64,000 nucleotides of DNA from OLB4 sp002050165 (GTDB lineage Bacteria > Bacteroidota > Ignavibacteria > Tepidaquicellales > Tepidaquicellaceae): positions 62,001-126,000 of the forward strand of contig SZPC01000003.1 in assembly GCA_030263475.1 (NCBI GenBank). Reading direction: 5' to 3'. The first letter of the stretch is position 1. The number at the start of each line of letters is the position of its first letter. This document shows, in pieces, positions 18,417 through 26,804 of this stretch. Under the pieces are notes generated by a model. It made no database searches and was not told the DNA's origin. It saw only the letters and a program-made list of their open reading frames with translations. A program made the translations under genes and the position numbers.

Positions 18417-18936
18417 TGTCGGGATTTTGAGGTTTAAAAAAGAATTTCACTTCAAGAACAAAATTTATCAAACCGGGGATGATGTAAAAAGTCAGGACAA
18501 AACCGAGCAGACCACCTGAAATACTTCTTGTTAAAAACGAGTTGTTGTAAAGACCGGTAAGATCTGATACAGCATCGAAAAACATAATTCCGGCTACTGT
18601 AAACAATAACCAGAGTGGAGGCATTGTAGTATTATTCAGACGTTTCACAAAGGGATATATTATTGAGCCGGCAAAGAACGAGAGATATATCACCGTACAC
18701 CTCGAACAAACTGCAAGCGAGTTACCTACTAATGCAAAAGAGCGCGCTTCTTCCTGGTGGCAAGTATTGGAAAATGCAGAATACATGAATAAAGATATGG
18801 TGGTATATATACCGCCCATCTTCAGGAAAACCGGTGCAAGGATTACTGCGGAATTCCAGATAAAAGCAATAATCAGAATTACGCAATAAACTTTAAGTGC
18901 CGTTTTTTTTTGTTCAGGATAATTGGAATTGCTCAC
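18400..18936 (-). CDS. DUF2085 membrane protein
   Basis: Membrane protein of 178 residues with about four hydrophobic segments. It shows the DUF2085 signature: CHQEEARSF (Cys59, His60), then AVCSRCTVIY (Cys77, Cys80) at the start of a membrane helix. Three cysteines and a histidine in close order suggest metal or thiol chemistry, but no function is known for the family. The start is a GTG at 18936. It is the first gene of a minus-strand run continuing through two more membrane proteins, the PHP protein, purF and pepP. Confidence 0.8.
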   Translation of the reverse strand: MSNSNYPEQKKTALKVYCVILIIAFIWNSAVILAPVFLKMGGIYTTISLFMYSAFSNTCHQEEARSFALVGNSLAVCSRCTVIYLSFFAGSIIYPFVKRLNNTTMPPLWLLFTVAGIMFFDAVSDLTGLYNNSFLTRSISGGLLGFVLTFYIIPGLINFVLEVKFFFKPQNPDSATSK

Positions 18937-19153
18937 AAGTTGTTAAGTTAATAATTCATATTTTTTTTTAAAGTATAAATCTAAATAAAGCTTTACAGGC
19001 AAAATCCTTTCAACCGGATTAAACTTAAAGTTTCTTGATTGATTTTTAATGAACGCTTTTGCATATTCGCAAAAATTAAAGGTGAAGTAAATTTTCAAGG
19101 CATTCATTCCAGAGATCAAATCTAATATATTTTAAAATTCAAATTTTTCGACC

Positions 19154-19492
19154 ATGAAAATCAACATAACCTCACGCCATTTCAAAGCTACGAAAAAACT
19201 TCAGGATTACATTAAGTCAAAAATCGAAGACCTTTCCAAATACACGGACGATATTATGTACGCTGATGTAGTTCTGTCAATTGATAATGATTCAAAAGGT
19301 ACAGATGATAAAAACGCAGAAATTGTACTGAAACTGAAAGACAAACTTTTTACATCTAAGGAGAAATCAAATCTGTTCGAAACCGCAGTTGATAAAACCA
19401 TTTATAAACTTGACTCCCAAATTTATAAATACAAGGATAAATTGACTTCAAAAAAGAACATAAAAAGTAAATCTTCTTATAAAACAATATAA
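19154..19492 (+). CDS. hpf: Ribosome hibernation-promoting factor (short HPF/RaiA)
   Basis: Small ribosome-binding protein of 112 residues that blocks the decoding centre and promotes inactive 70S or 100S ribosomes when growth slows. The N-terminal 95 residues fit the HPF beta-alpha-beta-beta-beta-alpha fold, beginning MKINITSRHFKAT and with KLEDLSKY-like helix sequence. It lacks the C-terminal dimerisation domain of long HPF. The lysine-rich tail (KKNIKSKSSYK) is typical for rRNA binding. The stop is directly followed by the GTG of hprK with no gap, an arrangement seen in other FCB bacteria. Confidence 0.9.
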   Translation: MKINITSRHFKATKKLQDYIKSKIEDLSKYTDDIMYADVVLSIDNDSKGTDDKNAEIVLKLKDKLFTSKEKSNLFETAVDKTIYKLDSQIYKYKDKLTSKKNIKSKSSYKTI

Positions 19493-20539
19493 GTGAAAGA
19501 TCAACTTCGGAATATTAAGGAGATTAGAAAAGAGTTCATTACCGTTGATTTTTTTTACAAGGAATGCATGAACCGGTTCAAAATCAAAAAAATCTCCGGT
19601 AAAGATATTCCGTCAAAGAAAGTAATCACCGACCAGGACATACACCGACCCGGTCTTGCACTTTCAGGTTATTTCGATTTATTTACTTACAAAAAAATTC
19701 AGATATTCGGTAACACCGAAATTGAATACCTGAGGAAAATTACGCGAGAAGATAGAATTAAAAATCTCAATAAATTTTTCTCATACGATGTACCTTGTAT
19801 AATAATTACCGATAACAACGATGCCCCACCCGACTTGAAAGAGCTTGCGGATAAATTCAATGTACCACTATTTAAAACTTCATATCCGACAACAAAGTTT
19901 TCATATTTCATCAGCGATTTTCTCGATGACCAATTTTCATCGCAGATTGTATTGCACGGTTCGTTTGTTGATGTTTACGGTATAGGGTTACTTTTCTCGG
20001 GAAAATCCGGAATCGGTAAAAGTGAAATTGCACTTGACCTCATTGAACGCGGACACAGATTGGTCGCTGATGATGTTGTTGTCTTGTCCAAAAAAGCTGA
20101 AACTGTATTAATGGGTTCGGGAACGTCTCTTGTTGAACACTTCATGGAAATCCGCGGATTAGGCATTATTGACGTAAAATCAATTTTCGGTATCCGTTCA
20201 ATTAGATATCAAAAGCGTGTGGAAGTAATTGTCGAACTTGAACTGTGGGATCAAAACAGAACATACGAACGTACGGGATTAGACCACAAGAATATCAAAA
20301 TTCTTGACGTTGATATTGAATTTATAAAACTCCCGATATTCCCGGGAAAAAACATTACAGTAATAGTAGAGGTGATTGCTTTGAATTATCTCTGCAAACA
20401 CTACGGCTACAATGCGGCTCAAGTTTTCAAGAAAAAGCTTAGTCGGAAAATTCACGAGAATAAATTGAAGGAAAAAGATCCGCGAAATATTGAACAAATT
20501 AACAGAACAATTGAATATTTCGAACATGATTTTGAGTAA
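19493..20539 (+). CDS. hprK: HPr kinase/phosphorylase
   Basis: Bifunctional serine kinase/phosphorylase that, in Firmicutes, modifies HPr at Ser46 for carbon control (348 residues). The N-terminal domain (1-130) precedes the catalytic domain with the Walker A loop GKSGIGKSE at about 165, then HRLVADDVV and the family signature MEIRGLGIIDVKSIFG. Translation begins at a GTG immediately after the hpf stop. No HPr or other PTS gene is in view. In FCB bacteria with few PTS proteins the kinase may act on an HPr-like regulator, which is inference. The end overlaps the start of the following transporter lipoprotein. Confidence 0.93.
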   Translation: MKDQLRNIKEIRKEFITVDFFYKECMNRFKIKKISGKDIPSKKVITDQDIHRPGLALSGYFDLFTYKKIQIFGNTEIEYLRKITREDRIKNLNKFFSYDVPCIIITDNNDAPPDLKELADKFNVPLFKTSYPTTKFSYFISDFLDDQFSSQIVLHGSFVDVYGIGLLFSGKSGIGKSEIALDLIERGHRLVADDVVVLSKKAETVLMGSGTSLVEHFMEIRGLGIIDVKSIFGIRSIRYQKRVEVIVELELWDQNRTYERTGLDHKNIKILDVDIEFIKLPIFPGKNITVIVEVIALNYLCKHYGYNAAQVFKKKLSRKIHENKLKEKDPRNIEQINRTIEYFEHDFE

Positions 20540-22355
20540 ACTTGCAAAATTGAAAATATCATTATACAAAATCTCAATTGTATTTCTGATTTCTCTAATC
20601 CTTGTCTCTTGCGGCAGAAAGAAACGAACTATTGAGCTAATTGAACGCGAGACAGCTGAAACCGAACTTATACCCATTGATACAAACGGCGCGGTCAAAG
20701 GTGACTGGGTAATTCAACAGGAAATGTCAGATGCTGAAAAACTTAATCCCATAGTTTCAAATGATGCCACGGCATCTGAAATTGCAAATTACATTTACGA
20801 TACGCTCCTTGAGGATGACCGGGTTACCTACGAGTTAATTCCGGGAGTTGCAAGTGAACTCCCGGTTGTAAGTGACGATTTGCTTACTTACACATTCAAC
20901 CTCAGAAAGGATGTTAAATTTTCTGACGGTAAACCACTGACCGGAAAAGATGTTATATTTACGGTGAAAGTAATTAAAAACCCGTTTACCGATGCGCAAG
21001 CGTTAAGGAATTATTTTTCAGATGTAGCTGACGTTTCGCTTGTAAATGGCGATCCATACATTGTTCAGTTTAAAATGTCAAAACCGTATTTCAGAGCACT
21101 ATACAGTCTCGGTGGATTTGAGATTCTCCCTAAACACATTCTTGACCCGGAAAATTTAACCGATAAGTTCGACTTTGCAAAATTAAATCTCGCCGAAGAA
21201 ACTTTTGCCAATGCTCAGGAAGATTTCGGCGATCTGCGCAAACACGCGGATTTCATGAACTCGCAGGAAGTGGCACGTGATCCGAAGTATGTAATTGGTT
21301 CAGGACCCTATAAACTCGAGGAGTGGATTACAGGGCAAAGAGTAGTGCTATCAAGAAATGAAAATTACTGGAACAAAAAATCCGAACCTGCTTATCCGGA
21401 TAAACTTGTTTTTAAAACGATACAGGATCAAACCTCTGCAATCACGGCAGCCAAGAACGGCGAGATTGATATAATGAACGTCGTGAGAAATATTGATTTC
21501 GTTGAGAACCTGAAAAATCCGGAGCAATTCAATCTTGAAAAAGCAATTGTTGCCAGACCTGTATATCTTTATATAGCTTGGAACGCCAAGCGTCCGTTTT
21601 TCGCCGACCGTAAAGTCAGGATGGCACTGAGCCACTGCGTTGACCGCGAAACTATCATCAACAGAATTTTATATGGGCTTGCCGTTCCCATTCAGTCACA
21701 CATTTATTATAAAAGCGAACTTCTGAATACGGATCTTGAATACATTCCCTACGATCTCGATAAAGCTAAGCAACTCCTGAATGAAGCCGGGTGGTCAGAT
21801 ACGGACGGTGATGGCGTTATTGATAAAATAATTGACGGTAAGAAAGTTGATTTCAGTTTTACATTCATGAACAATCAAAATCCCGAAAGGGGTTCTGTGC
21901 TTTTGGTGTTGGTAAATACTCTCAAGTACGTCGGGATAAAAGCTAACATTCAGGATTTCGAGTGGTCGGTTTTCCTTGATAAACAAGACCGTCACGAGTA
22001 TGATGCTTGTATAGGCGGTTGGGTTTTATCGGCTTCCCCGCCGGACCCGTTTCAGATATTTCATTCATCACAATCCAGAGACGGAGGCAGTAATTACATC
22101 AGCTATGACAACCCGGAAAGTGACCGATTAATAGAGGAATACAGAATTACCGCAGATGAAAACAAACGCAGGGAACTTCTTATGCGATGGCAACGGGTTA
22201 TCTATGACGATCAACCTTACACTTTCTTATGGTCGCCGGCAGGGAAATACGTTTATCAAAAAAGGTTCAGAAATGCACGTTGGTACGCTTACCCTTATCC
22301 CAATAAATCAAATGAATGGTGGGTACCAACGGCTGATCAAAAATATAAAAACTGA
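20526..22355 (+). CDS. Oligopeptide-type ABC transporter substrate-binding lipoprotein
   Basis: Family 5 solute-binding protein (609 residues from the chosen start) that delivers peptides or similar solutes to the permeases encoded next. The N terminus is a lipoprotein signal with lipobox LVSC about residue 30. The SBP family 5 signature appears as LRKDVKFSDGKPLTGKDVIF. An EF-hand-like DTDGDGVID loop near residue 425 suggests bound calcium. I chose the ATG at 20526, overlapping the hprK stop by 14 bases; the ATG at 20490 would place an unusually long polar stretch before the signal. The acidic linker after the lipid cysteine is typical of anchored binding proteins. Confidence 0.9.
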   Translation: MILSKLAKLKISLYKISIVFLISLILVSCGRKKRTIELIERETAETELIPIDTNGAVKGDWVIQQEMSDAEKLNPIVSNDATASEIANYIYDTLLEDDRVTYELIPGVASELPVVSDDLLTYTFNLRKDVKFSDGKPLTGKDVIFTVKVIKNPFTDAQALRNYFSDVADVSLVNGDPYIVQFKMSKPYFRALYSLGGFEILPKHILDPENLTDKFDFAKLNLAEETFANAQEDFGDLRKHADFMNSQEVARDPKYVIGSGPYKLEEWITGQRVVLSRNENYWNKKSEPAYPDKLVFKTIQDQTSAITAAKNGEIDIMNVVRNIDFVENLKNPEQFNLEKAIVARPVYLYIAWNAKRPFFADRKVRMALSHCVDRETIINRILYGLAVPIQSHIYYKSELLNTDLEYIPYDLDKAKQLLNEAGWSDTDGDGVIDKIIDGKKVDFSFTFMNNQNPERGSVLLVLVNTLKYVGIKANIQDFEWSVFLDKQDRHEYDACIGGWVLSASPPDPFQIFHSSQSRDGGSNYISYDNPESDRLIEEYRITADENKRRELLMRWQRVIYDDQPYTFLWSPAGKYVYQKRFRNARWYAYPYPNKSNEWWVPTADQKYKN

Positions 22356-22357
22356 AA

Positions 22358-23368
22358 ATGTTTCAATACGTCATTAAACGTGTACTGCTGTTTATTCCAA
22401 CGCTCATTATTATTACGGTGATAACGTTTTTAGTTTGCCGGCTTGCACCCGGTGATCCGACTGAAATGAGGGTCGGGCAAACTTCCGAAGGAATTGCTGC
22501 CGAAACATTGATTAATCAACAGGCGAAAGATTATTACAAGAAAAAGTTCGGATTGGACAAACCAATTTACCAGCAATACCTTATCTGGATGAAGAATATG
22601 ATTTTTGAAGGTGATTTCGGGAATTCATTCAAGGACGACAGGCCGGTAATTGATAAAATCATGGAGAGACTCCCTATTACAATTACTATTCAACTTGCCT
22701 CAATATTTCTAATTTACATTATAGCAATTCCAATCGGAATTTACAGTGCGGTCAAGCAGTATTCCTTCTGGGATAAGACATCCACAGTTATCCTGTTTGT
22801 ACTTTATTCCCTACCTTCGTTCTGGGTGGCGACACTTGCAATTATTTTTCTATGCAACGTTGAATATTTAAAAATCTTCCCTGCTTCAGGGATTGAGTCA
22901 ATTACTCATGAAAGCATGACGTTCATAGGTAAATTATGGGATCGGATATGGCACCTGATGTTACCGGTTATCGTTCTTAGTCTCGGCAGTTTCGCATTCC
23001 TTTCTAAACAAATGAGAAGCGCAATGCTTGAAACTATAAGACAGGATTACATCAGAACCGCAAAAGCCAAAGGTCTTGAGAACAAAACTGTTATTTATAA
23101 ACATGCGTTGAGGAATTCACTTATCCCGATTATTACATTGCTCGCTTCAATATTTCCGGCAATGGTCGGTGGTAGCTTTATCATCGAACAGATTTTTTCA
23201 ATTCCCGGAATCGGGCAACTTGGTATTCAGGGTATCTTCGACAGAGATTATCCGCTCATTATGGCGCTGTTGGTTTTATCAAGTGTACTGACAATTGTGG
23301 GAGTCTTGGTTGCAGATCTGCTCTACGCTGTAGTCGATCCGAGAATTGCTTACACAAAAAAACAATGA
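22358..23368 (+). CDS. ABC transporter permease, DppB/YejB type
   Basis: Inner-membrane permease of the peptide ABC family, 336 residues with six membrane spans. The N terminus (MFQYVIKRVLLFIPTL) and the periplasmic loop FGLDKPIYQQYLIWMKN with GDFGNSF are typical of DppB/OppB. The cytoplasmic EAA-type loop (IRQDYIRTAKAKGL, then HALRNSLIP) would contact an ATPase. It starts two bases after the binding-protein stop. No ATPase genes are adjacent. Confidence 0.93.
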   Translation: MFQYVIKRVLLFIPTLIIITVITFLVCRLAPGDPTEMRVGQTSEGIAAETLINQQAKDYYKKKFGLDKPIYQQYLIWMKNMIFEGDFGNSFKDDRPVIDKIMERLPITITIQLASIFLIYIIAIPIGIYSAVKQYSFWDKTSTVILFVLYSLPSFWVATLAIIFLCNVEYLKIFPASGIESITHESMTFIGKLWDRIWHLMLPVIVLSLGSFAFLSKQMRSAMLETIRQDYIRTAKAKGLENKTVIYKHALRNSLIPIITLLASIFPAMVGGSFIIEQIFSIPGIGQLGIQGIFDRDYPLIMALLVLSSVLTIVGVLVADLLYAVVDPRIAYTKKQ

Positions 23369-23375
23369 TATTACA

Positions 23376-24455
23376 ATGAGTACAGTCACGAAAGAACCCG
23401 AACAAAAGAATTCCGAATCAACTCCTGAAAATAAAGTGCAGGAGTTAGAGAGCTATTCATCGCTCGTAAAAAAGCAATTTAAGAAAAATATACTTGCTGT
23501 AATTTCAGTTTACATTGTAATATTTTTGATTTTGGTAGCAATCTTTGCGGACTTTCTGGCTTATGAAAAACCTTTGTATGTGAAGTATCAGGGTGAATCT
23601 CATTTTCCGGTAATTAAAGATTACATGGTTTCGATGGGGTTAACCAAATGGAGCCCTCCGGAATTGACATATATAAACTGGAAAACGTTAGATGATGAGA
23701 ATAAACTTGATGCGGTTGTATGGGCGCCGGTTCCTTACGGACCATCAGAAGTTGATTTGCTTACTGGACTATCTAAACCTGCAGGTGATCATTACCTTGG
23801 TACCGACCAGGTTGGAAGAGATTTATTATCAGGCCTCATACACGGATCGAGAATATCTCTTTCTGTAGGATTTGTTGCAGCCGGAATTTCTGTCCTGATT
23901 GGTATTACACTCGGATCACTTGCAGGATTCTTCGGCGGTAAAGTTGATATCATCATATCGAGATTAATAGAGATTATGATGAACTTCCCGGTGTTCTTCC
24001 TTATAATTGTCATAGTTGCAATTTATGGTTCAAGTATTTGGTATGTAATGCTTGCGATCGGGCTTACGACATGGACTGTTGAAGCCCGGCTCATTCGAGG
24101 TGAAATCCTGAAAGTGCGGAATATGGAATATATTACCGCTGCTACTTCGCTCGGTATACCAAACTGGAAAATTGTATTCCGACATGTACTGCCTAACTCT
24201 GTTGCACCGGTTCTCGTTTCGGGGGCATTTGCAATAGCAGGTGCAATAATTTACGAAGCTGCACTCAGTTTTTTCGGGCTCGGGGTCAGCGCAACAACGG
24301 TAACCTGGGGATCGTTGTTGAATGCAAGCAGAGCTGCCTCTAATGCCTGGTGGTTAGCGATATTCCCAGGGTTGGCAATTTTTATTTCTGTCGTCTCTTA
24401 TAACCTTATCGGTGAAGGCTTGCGCGACGCGCTCGATCCGAGGTTAAGAGATTAA
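23376..24455 (+). CDS. ABC transporter permease, YejE-like
   Basis: Second permease of the peptide transporter, about 359 residues from the ATG at 23376, seven bases after the first permease; a TTG at 23346 is a less likely start. Between the first span and the core lies a periplasmic insertion of about 90 residues (KPLYVKYQG, HFPVIKDYM, VVWAPVPYG) that matches the YejE type rather than classical DppC. The GTDQVGRD motif and the EAA loop (EYITAATSLGI, then HVLPNSVAPV) are intact. YejABEF in enterobacteria takes up peptides including microcin C, so the same class of substrate is plausible. ATPase subunits must be encoded elsewhere. Confidence 0.9.
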   Translation: MSTVTKEPEQKNSESTPENKVQELESYSSLVKKQFKKNILAVISVYIVIFLILVAIFADFLAYEKPLYVKYQGESHFPVIKDYMVSMGLTKWSPPELTYINWKTLDDENKLDAVVWAPVPYGPSEVDLLTGLSKPAGDHYLGTDQVGRDLLSGLIHGSRISLSVGFVAAGISVLIGITLGSLAGFFGGKVDIIISRLIEIMMNFPVFFLIIVIVAIYGSSIWYVMLAIGLTTWTVEARLIRGEILKVRNMEYITAATSLGIPNWKIVFRHVLPNSVAPVLVSGAFAIAGAIIYEAALSFFGLGVSATTVTWGSLLNASRAASNAWWLAIFPGLAIFISVVSYNLIGEGLRDALDPRLRD

Positions 24456-24498
24456 TTGGTCTAAAAAATCTAAACTAAATTTAGGAGGACAATTTAAA

Positions 24499-24726
24499 AT
24501 GGTCTGGACTCTTGAGCTTGCATCTTATTTGGATGATGCTCCTTGGCCTGCAAACAAAGCGGAGCTAATTGACTATGCTACCAGAACCGGTGCGCCCGCT
24601 GAAGTAATTGAAAACTTAGAAGAACTTGAGGATAGCGATGAACCTTACGAAAGCATTGAGGAAATCTGGCTTGACTATCCAACGGATGAAGACTTTTTTT
24701 ATGATGAAGAAGACAAGGACTTCTAA
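24499..24726 (+). CDS. DUF2795 family small acidic protein
   Basis: 75 residues with the DUF2795 pattern: W..ELASYL, then APWPANKAELIDYATRTGAP, VIENLEEL and a very acidic C terminus. The function is not known. Similar short proteins are common in FCB bacteria and Chloroflexi. It has one of the strongest Shine-Dalgarno sites of the window, AGGAGG at 24483-24488, ten bases before the ATG, hinting at high expression. A strong terminator follows immediately. It may be read from the transporter promoter or from its own. Confidence 0.8.
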   Translation: MVWTLELASYLDDAPWPANKAELIDYATRTGAPAEVIENLEELEDSDEPYESIEEIWLDYPTDEDFFYDEEDKDF

Positions 24727-24748
24727 TCAAAATTCCGTACCATTCTCC

Positions 24749-24784
24749 CCCCGCTGCTCTTCCTTTAGATTAGCGGGGTTTTAT
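24749..24784 (+). terminator. Rho-independent terminator after the DUF2795 gene
   Basis: CCCCGCT (24749-24755) pairs with AGCGGGG (24772-24778), followed by TTTTATTTATT. It closes the hpf-hprK-transporter-DUF2795 run. Confidence 0.85.
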
Positions 24785-24792
24785 TTATTATA

Positions 24793-26802
24793 ATGAAATT
24801 TTTCTTTAAATATTTCTTTACTTTCATATTCATTTTCTATAATTACGTTTCAGGCTTCTCTCAACCTGAGTTATTAACTACTGACGCTTCACTAACTATC
24901 AGCAATGTAGTTTATTCGTTCAATGATGGTAACGAATTCGGGGAAGAACAGATTAGCACGATCACTAAGCTGAAATCGGGTGATATTTTCTCTGAGAATG
25001 AATTTAACCTGGATATGATGAGAATAAGGCGATTTTATTTCGATCACGGTTATTTCGATTGTATCGTGGATACCAGTACAATATTAAACGATCAAGGGAA
25101 TGAGATTACGGTTAATTATTACATTCATCAGAATACTCCGTACAAAATAAACTCCATTGAATTTACCGGGCTTGATAAGATCCCCGAAAATTTATCAGCG
25201 CAAATTTTCAATCACTCCGACCGTTTAATTTCTTTGCAGTCTGTTTACGTAAAACAAAATTTAGAGGCAGAAATTCTGAGGATAGTAAAGATACTGAACA
25301 ATAACGGATATGTATTTGCCATACGTGAATCAGTAAACATTGAAAAGAATCTGTCAGAAGATCCGGTTTTAAAAAACACACTTAATATCAAAGTTGCTTT
25401 CCAAACTGGTGAACAATATTATTTCGGATTTACGACAATTAGGATTGAGAATAATAAATACGGGATATCTGAAGAAGATTTCAGGCGCGAGCTCCAGTTT
25501 CATGAAGGAGAATTATATAACAAGAAAAAAATTTTAGACTCTGAATCTCGGATAGCATCTATATCTTTAATAAGCACAAATTCACTTACAATTGATAAAA
25601 TTGATAGCGCTAGAAACATTATAGACTATGTATTGAATTTGACTTTAAGGAATAAATATCAAATCGTTCCCGAGATTGTCGGATATTCAATTCAATGCAA
25701 GTTTTACGGTGGCATTGGATTGTCATATTTAGACAATTATTTCTTCAATACAAACCGTACATTCAATTCCCGGATACGTGCTTTGTTTAATTCATTTGAA
25801 GATATCCGTGTTGAATTTATTTCTCAGGTCTCTCAACCATACCTTTTTAACAATGAACGTCTTACAGGAAATCTCGGACTGAGTTTCGATTACTGGAAAG
25901 AACCGGAATTTCAGGTTCAGCAATACAAAACAAAACTCGGCGTTGCTTACGACCTTCCGGAATATACTTTCATTAATAAAGTTTTCATGAACTGGACTTT
26001 AGAATATAATGACCTGCAGTTCAATTTTTCAGGTGGTAATACTGCTTCCGAATTATCATTCAATTATTTTAATTCCAGAATTGGCTCTGATTTTTTGCAC
26101 GATAACACTAATAACCTTTCATTTCCCTCGACTGGATATTTCCAATCATTTAGCATTGAAGAGACGGGACTGATCGGGTCTTTGTTAAGAAACATTTTCC
26201 AACTTAATACCTTCAAATTCCTAAAACTGACTACACTGAACAAATTTTATGTTAATATATTTGAAAAAAATAATTCTCCTTCAGTGCTTGGGATGAAGTT
26301 GCTCGTAGGGAACATATTTCCATACGGTGATAATGTATTTATTATAAATGGAATTTCAGTTCCTGCCGAAAATGTCCCCACGGATGACAAGTTCACCGGA
26401 GGCGGAGCAAACTCTAACCGTGGTTGGAGGTCACGAACTTTGGGAATTTTATCCAATCCCGAGCTCGGCGGAAATTTTTCGTTTGAAGGAAGTATTGAGC
26501 ACAGAACTCGACCGTTCCTGGATTCTGATAATTTCATTTTAAAGGATTTTGGATTCGTAACTTTTTTTGATTTCGGAAATGTTTGGAGCGATGCGAATAA
26601 ATTCAGGTTAAACGAAATTGCTCTCTCTGTTGGTGGCGGATTAAGATATTATACAGTGGTTGGCGCTGTGAGGCTCGACTTAGGATTTAAGTTATACGAT
26701 CCTCGCCCAGGTCACGTTGGTGTTACAAACTGGATTTGGCAAGACGGCGCAAATTTCAAAGATAAATATTCAATTCATATTGCGCTCGGAAATTCTTTCT
26801 GA
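24793..26802 (+). CDS. Omp85/BamA-TamA family outer membrane protein
   Basis: Outer-membrane beta-barrel of the surface antigen D15 family, 669 residues. It has a signal peptide (about 1-24, ending SGFS), two or three POTRA-like repeats at about 35-290, and a C-terminal barrel. The barrel carries the conserved lid/loop region GGGANSNRGW at about 533 (equivalent to the family's xRGF motif) and ends in a strand closing in Phe. These proteins insert other outer-membrane proteins. The short POTRA region makes a TamA-like role possible, and a TamB relative is encoded at 6851, but it is not beside tamB and BamA itself usually has five POTRAs. The next gene begins two bases after its stop. Confidence 0.85.
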   Translation: MKFFFKYFFTFIFIFYNYVSGFSQPELLTTDASLTISNVVYSFNDGNEFGEEQISTITKLKSGDIFSENEFNLDMMRIRRFYFDHGYFDCIVDTSTILNDQGNEITVNYYIHQNTPYKINSIEFTGLDKIPENLSAQIFNHSDRLISLQSVYVKQNLEAEILRIVKILNNNGYVFAIRESVNIEKNLSEDPVLKNTLNIKVAFQTGEQYYFGFTTIRIENNKYGISEEDFRRELQFHEGELYNKKKILDSESRIASISLISTNSLTIDKIDSARNIIDYVLNLTLRNKYQIVPEIVGYSIQCKFYGGIGLSYLDNYFFNTNRTFNSRIRALFNSFEDIRVEFISQVSQPYLFNNERLTGNLGLSFDYWKEPEFQVQQYKTKLGVAYDLPEYTFINKVFMNWTLEYNDLQFNFSGGNTASELSFNYFNSRIGSDFLHDNTNNLSFPSTGYFQSFSIEETGLIGSLLRNIFQLNTFKFLKLTTLNKFYVNIFEKNNSPSVLGMKLLVGNIFPYGDNVFIINGISVPAENVPTDDKFTGGGANSNRGWRSRTLGILSNPELGGNFSFEGSIEHRTRPFLDSDNFILKDFGFVTFFDFGNVWSDANKFRLNEIALSVGGGLRYYTVVGAVRLDLGFKLYDPRPGHVGVTNWIWQDGANFKDKYSIHIALGNSF

Positions 26803-26804
26803 TT

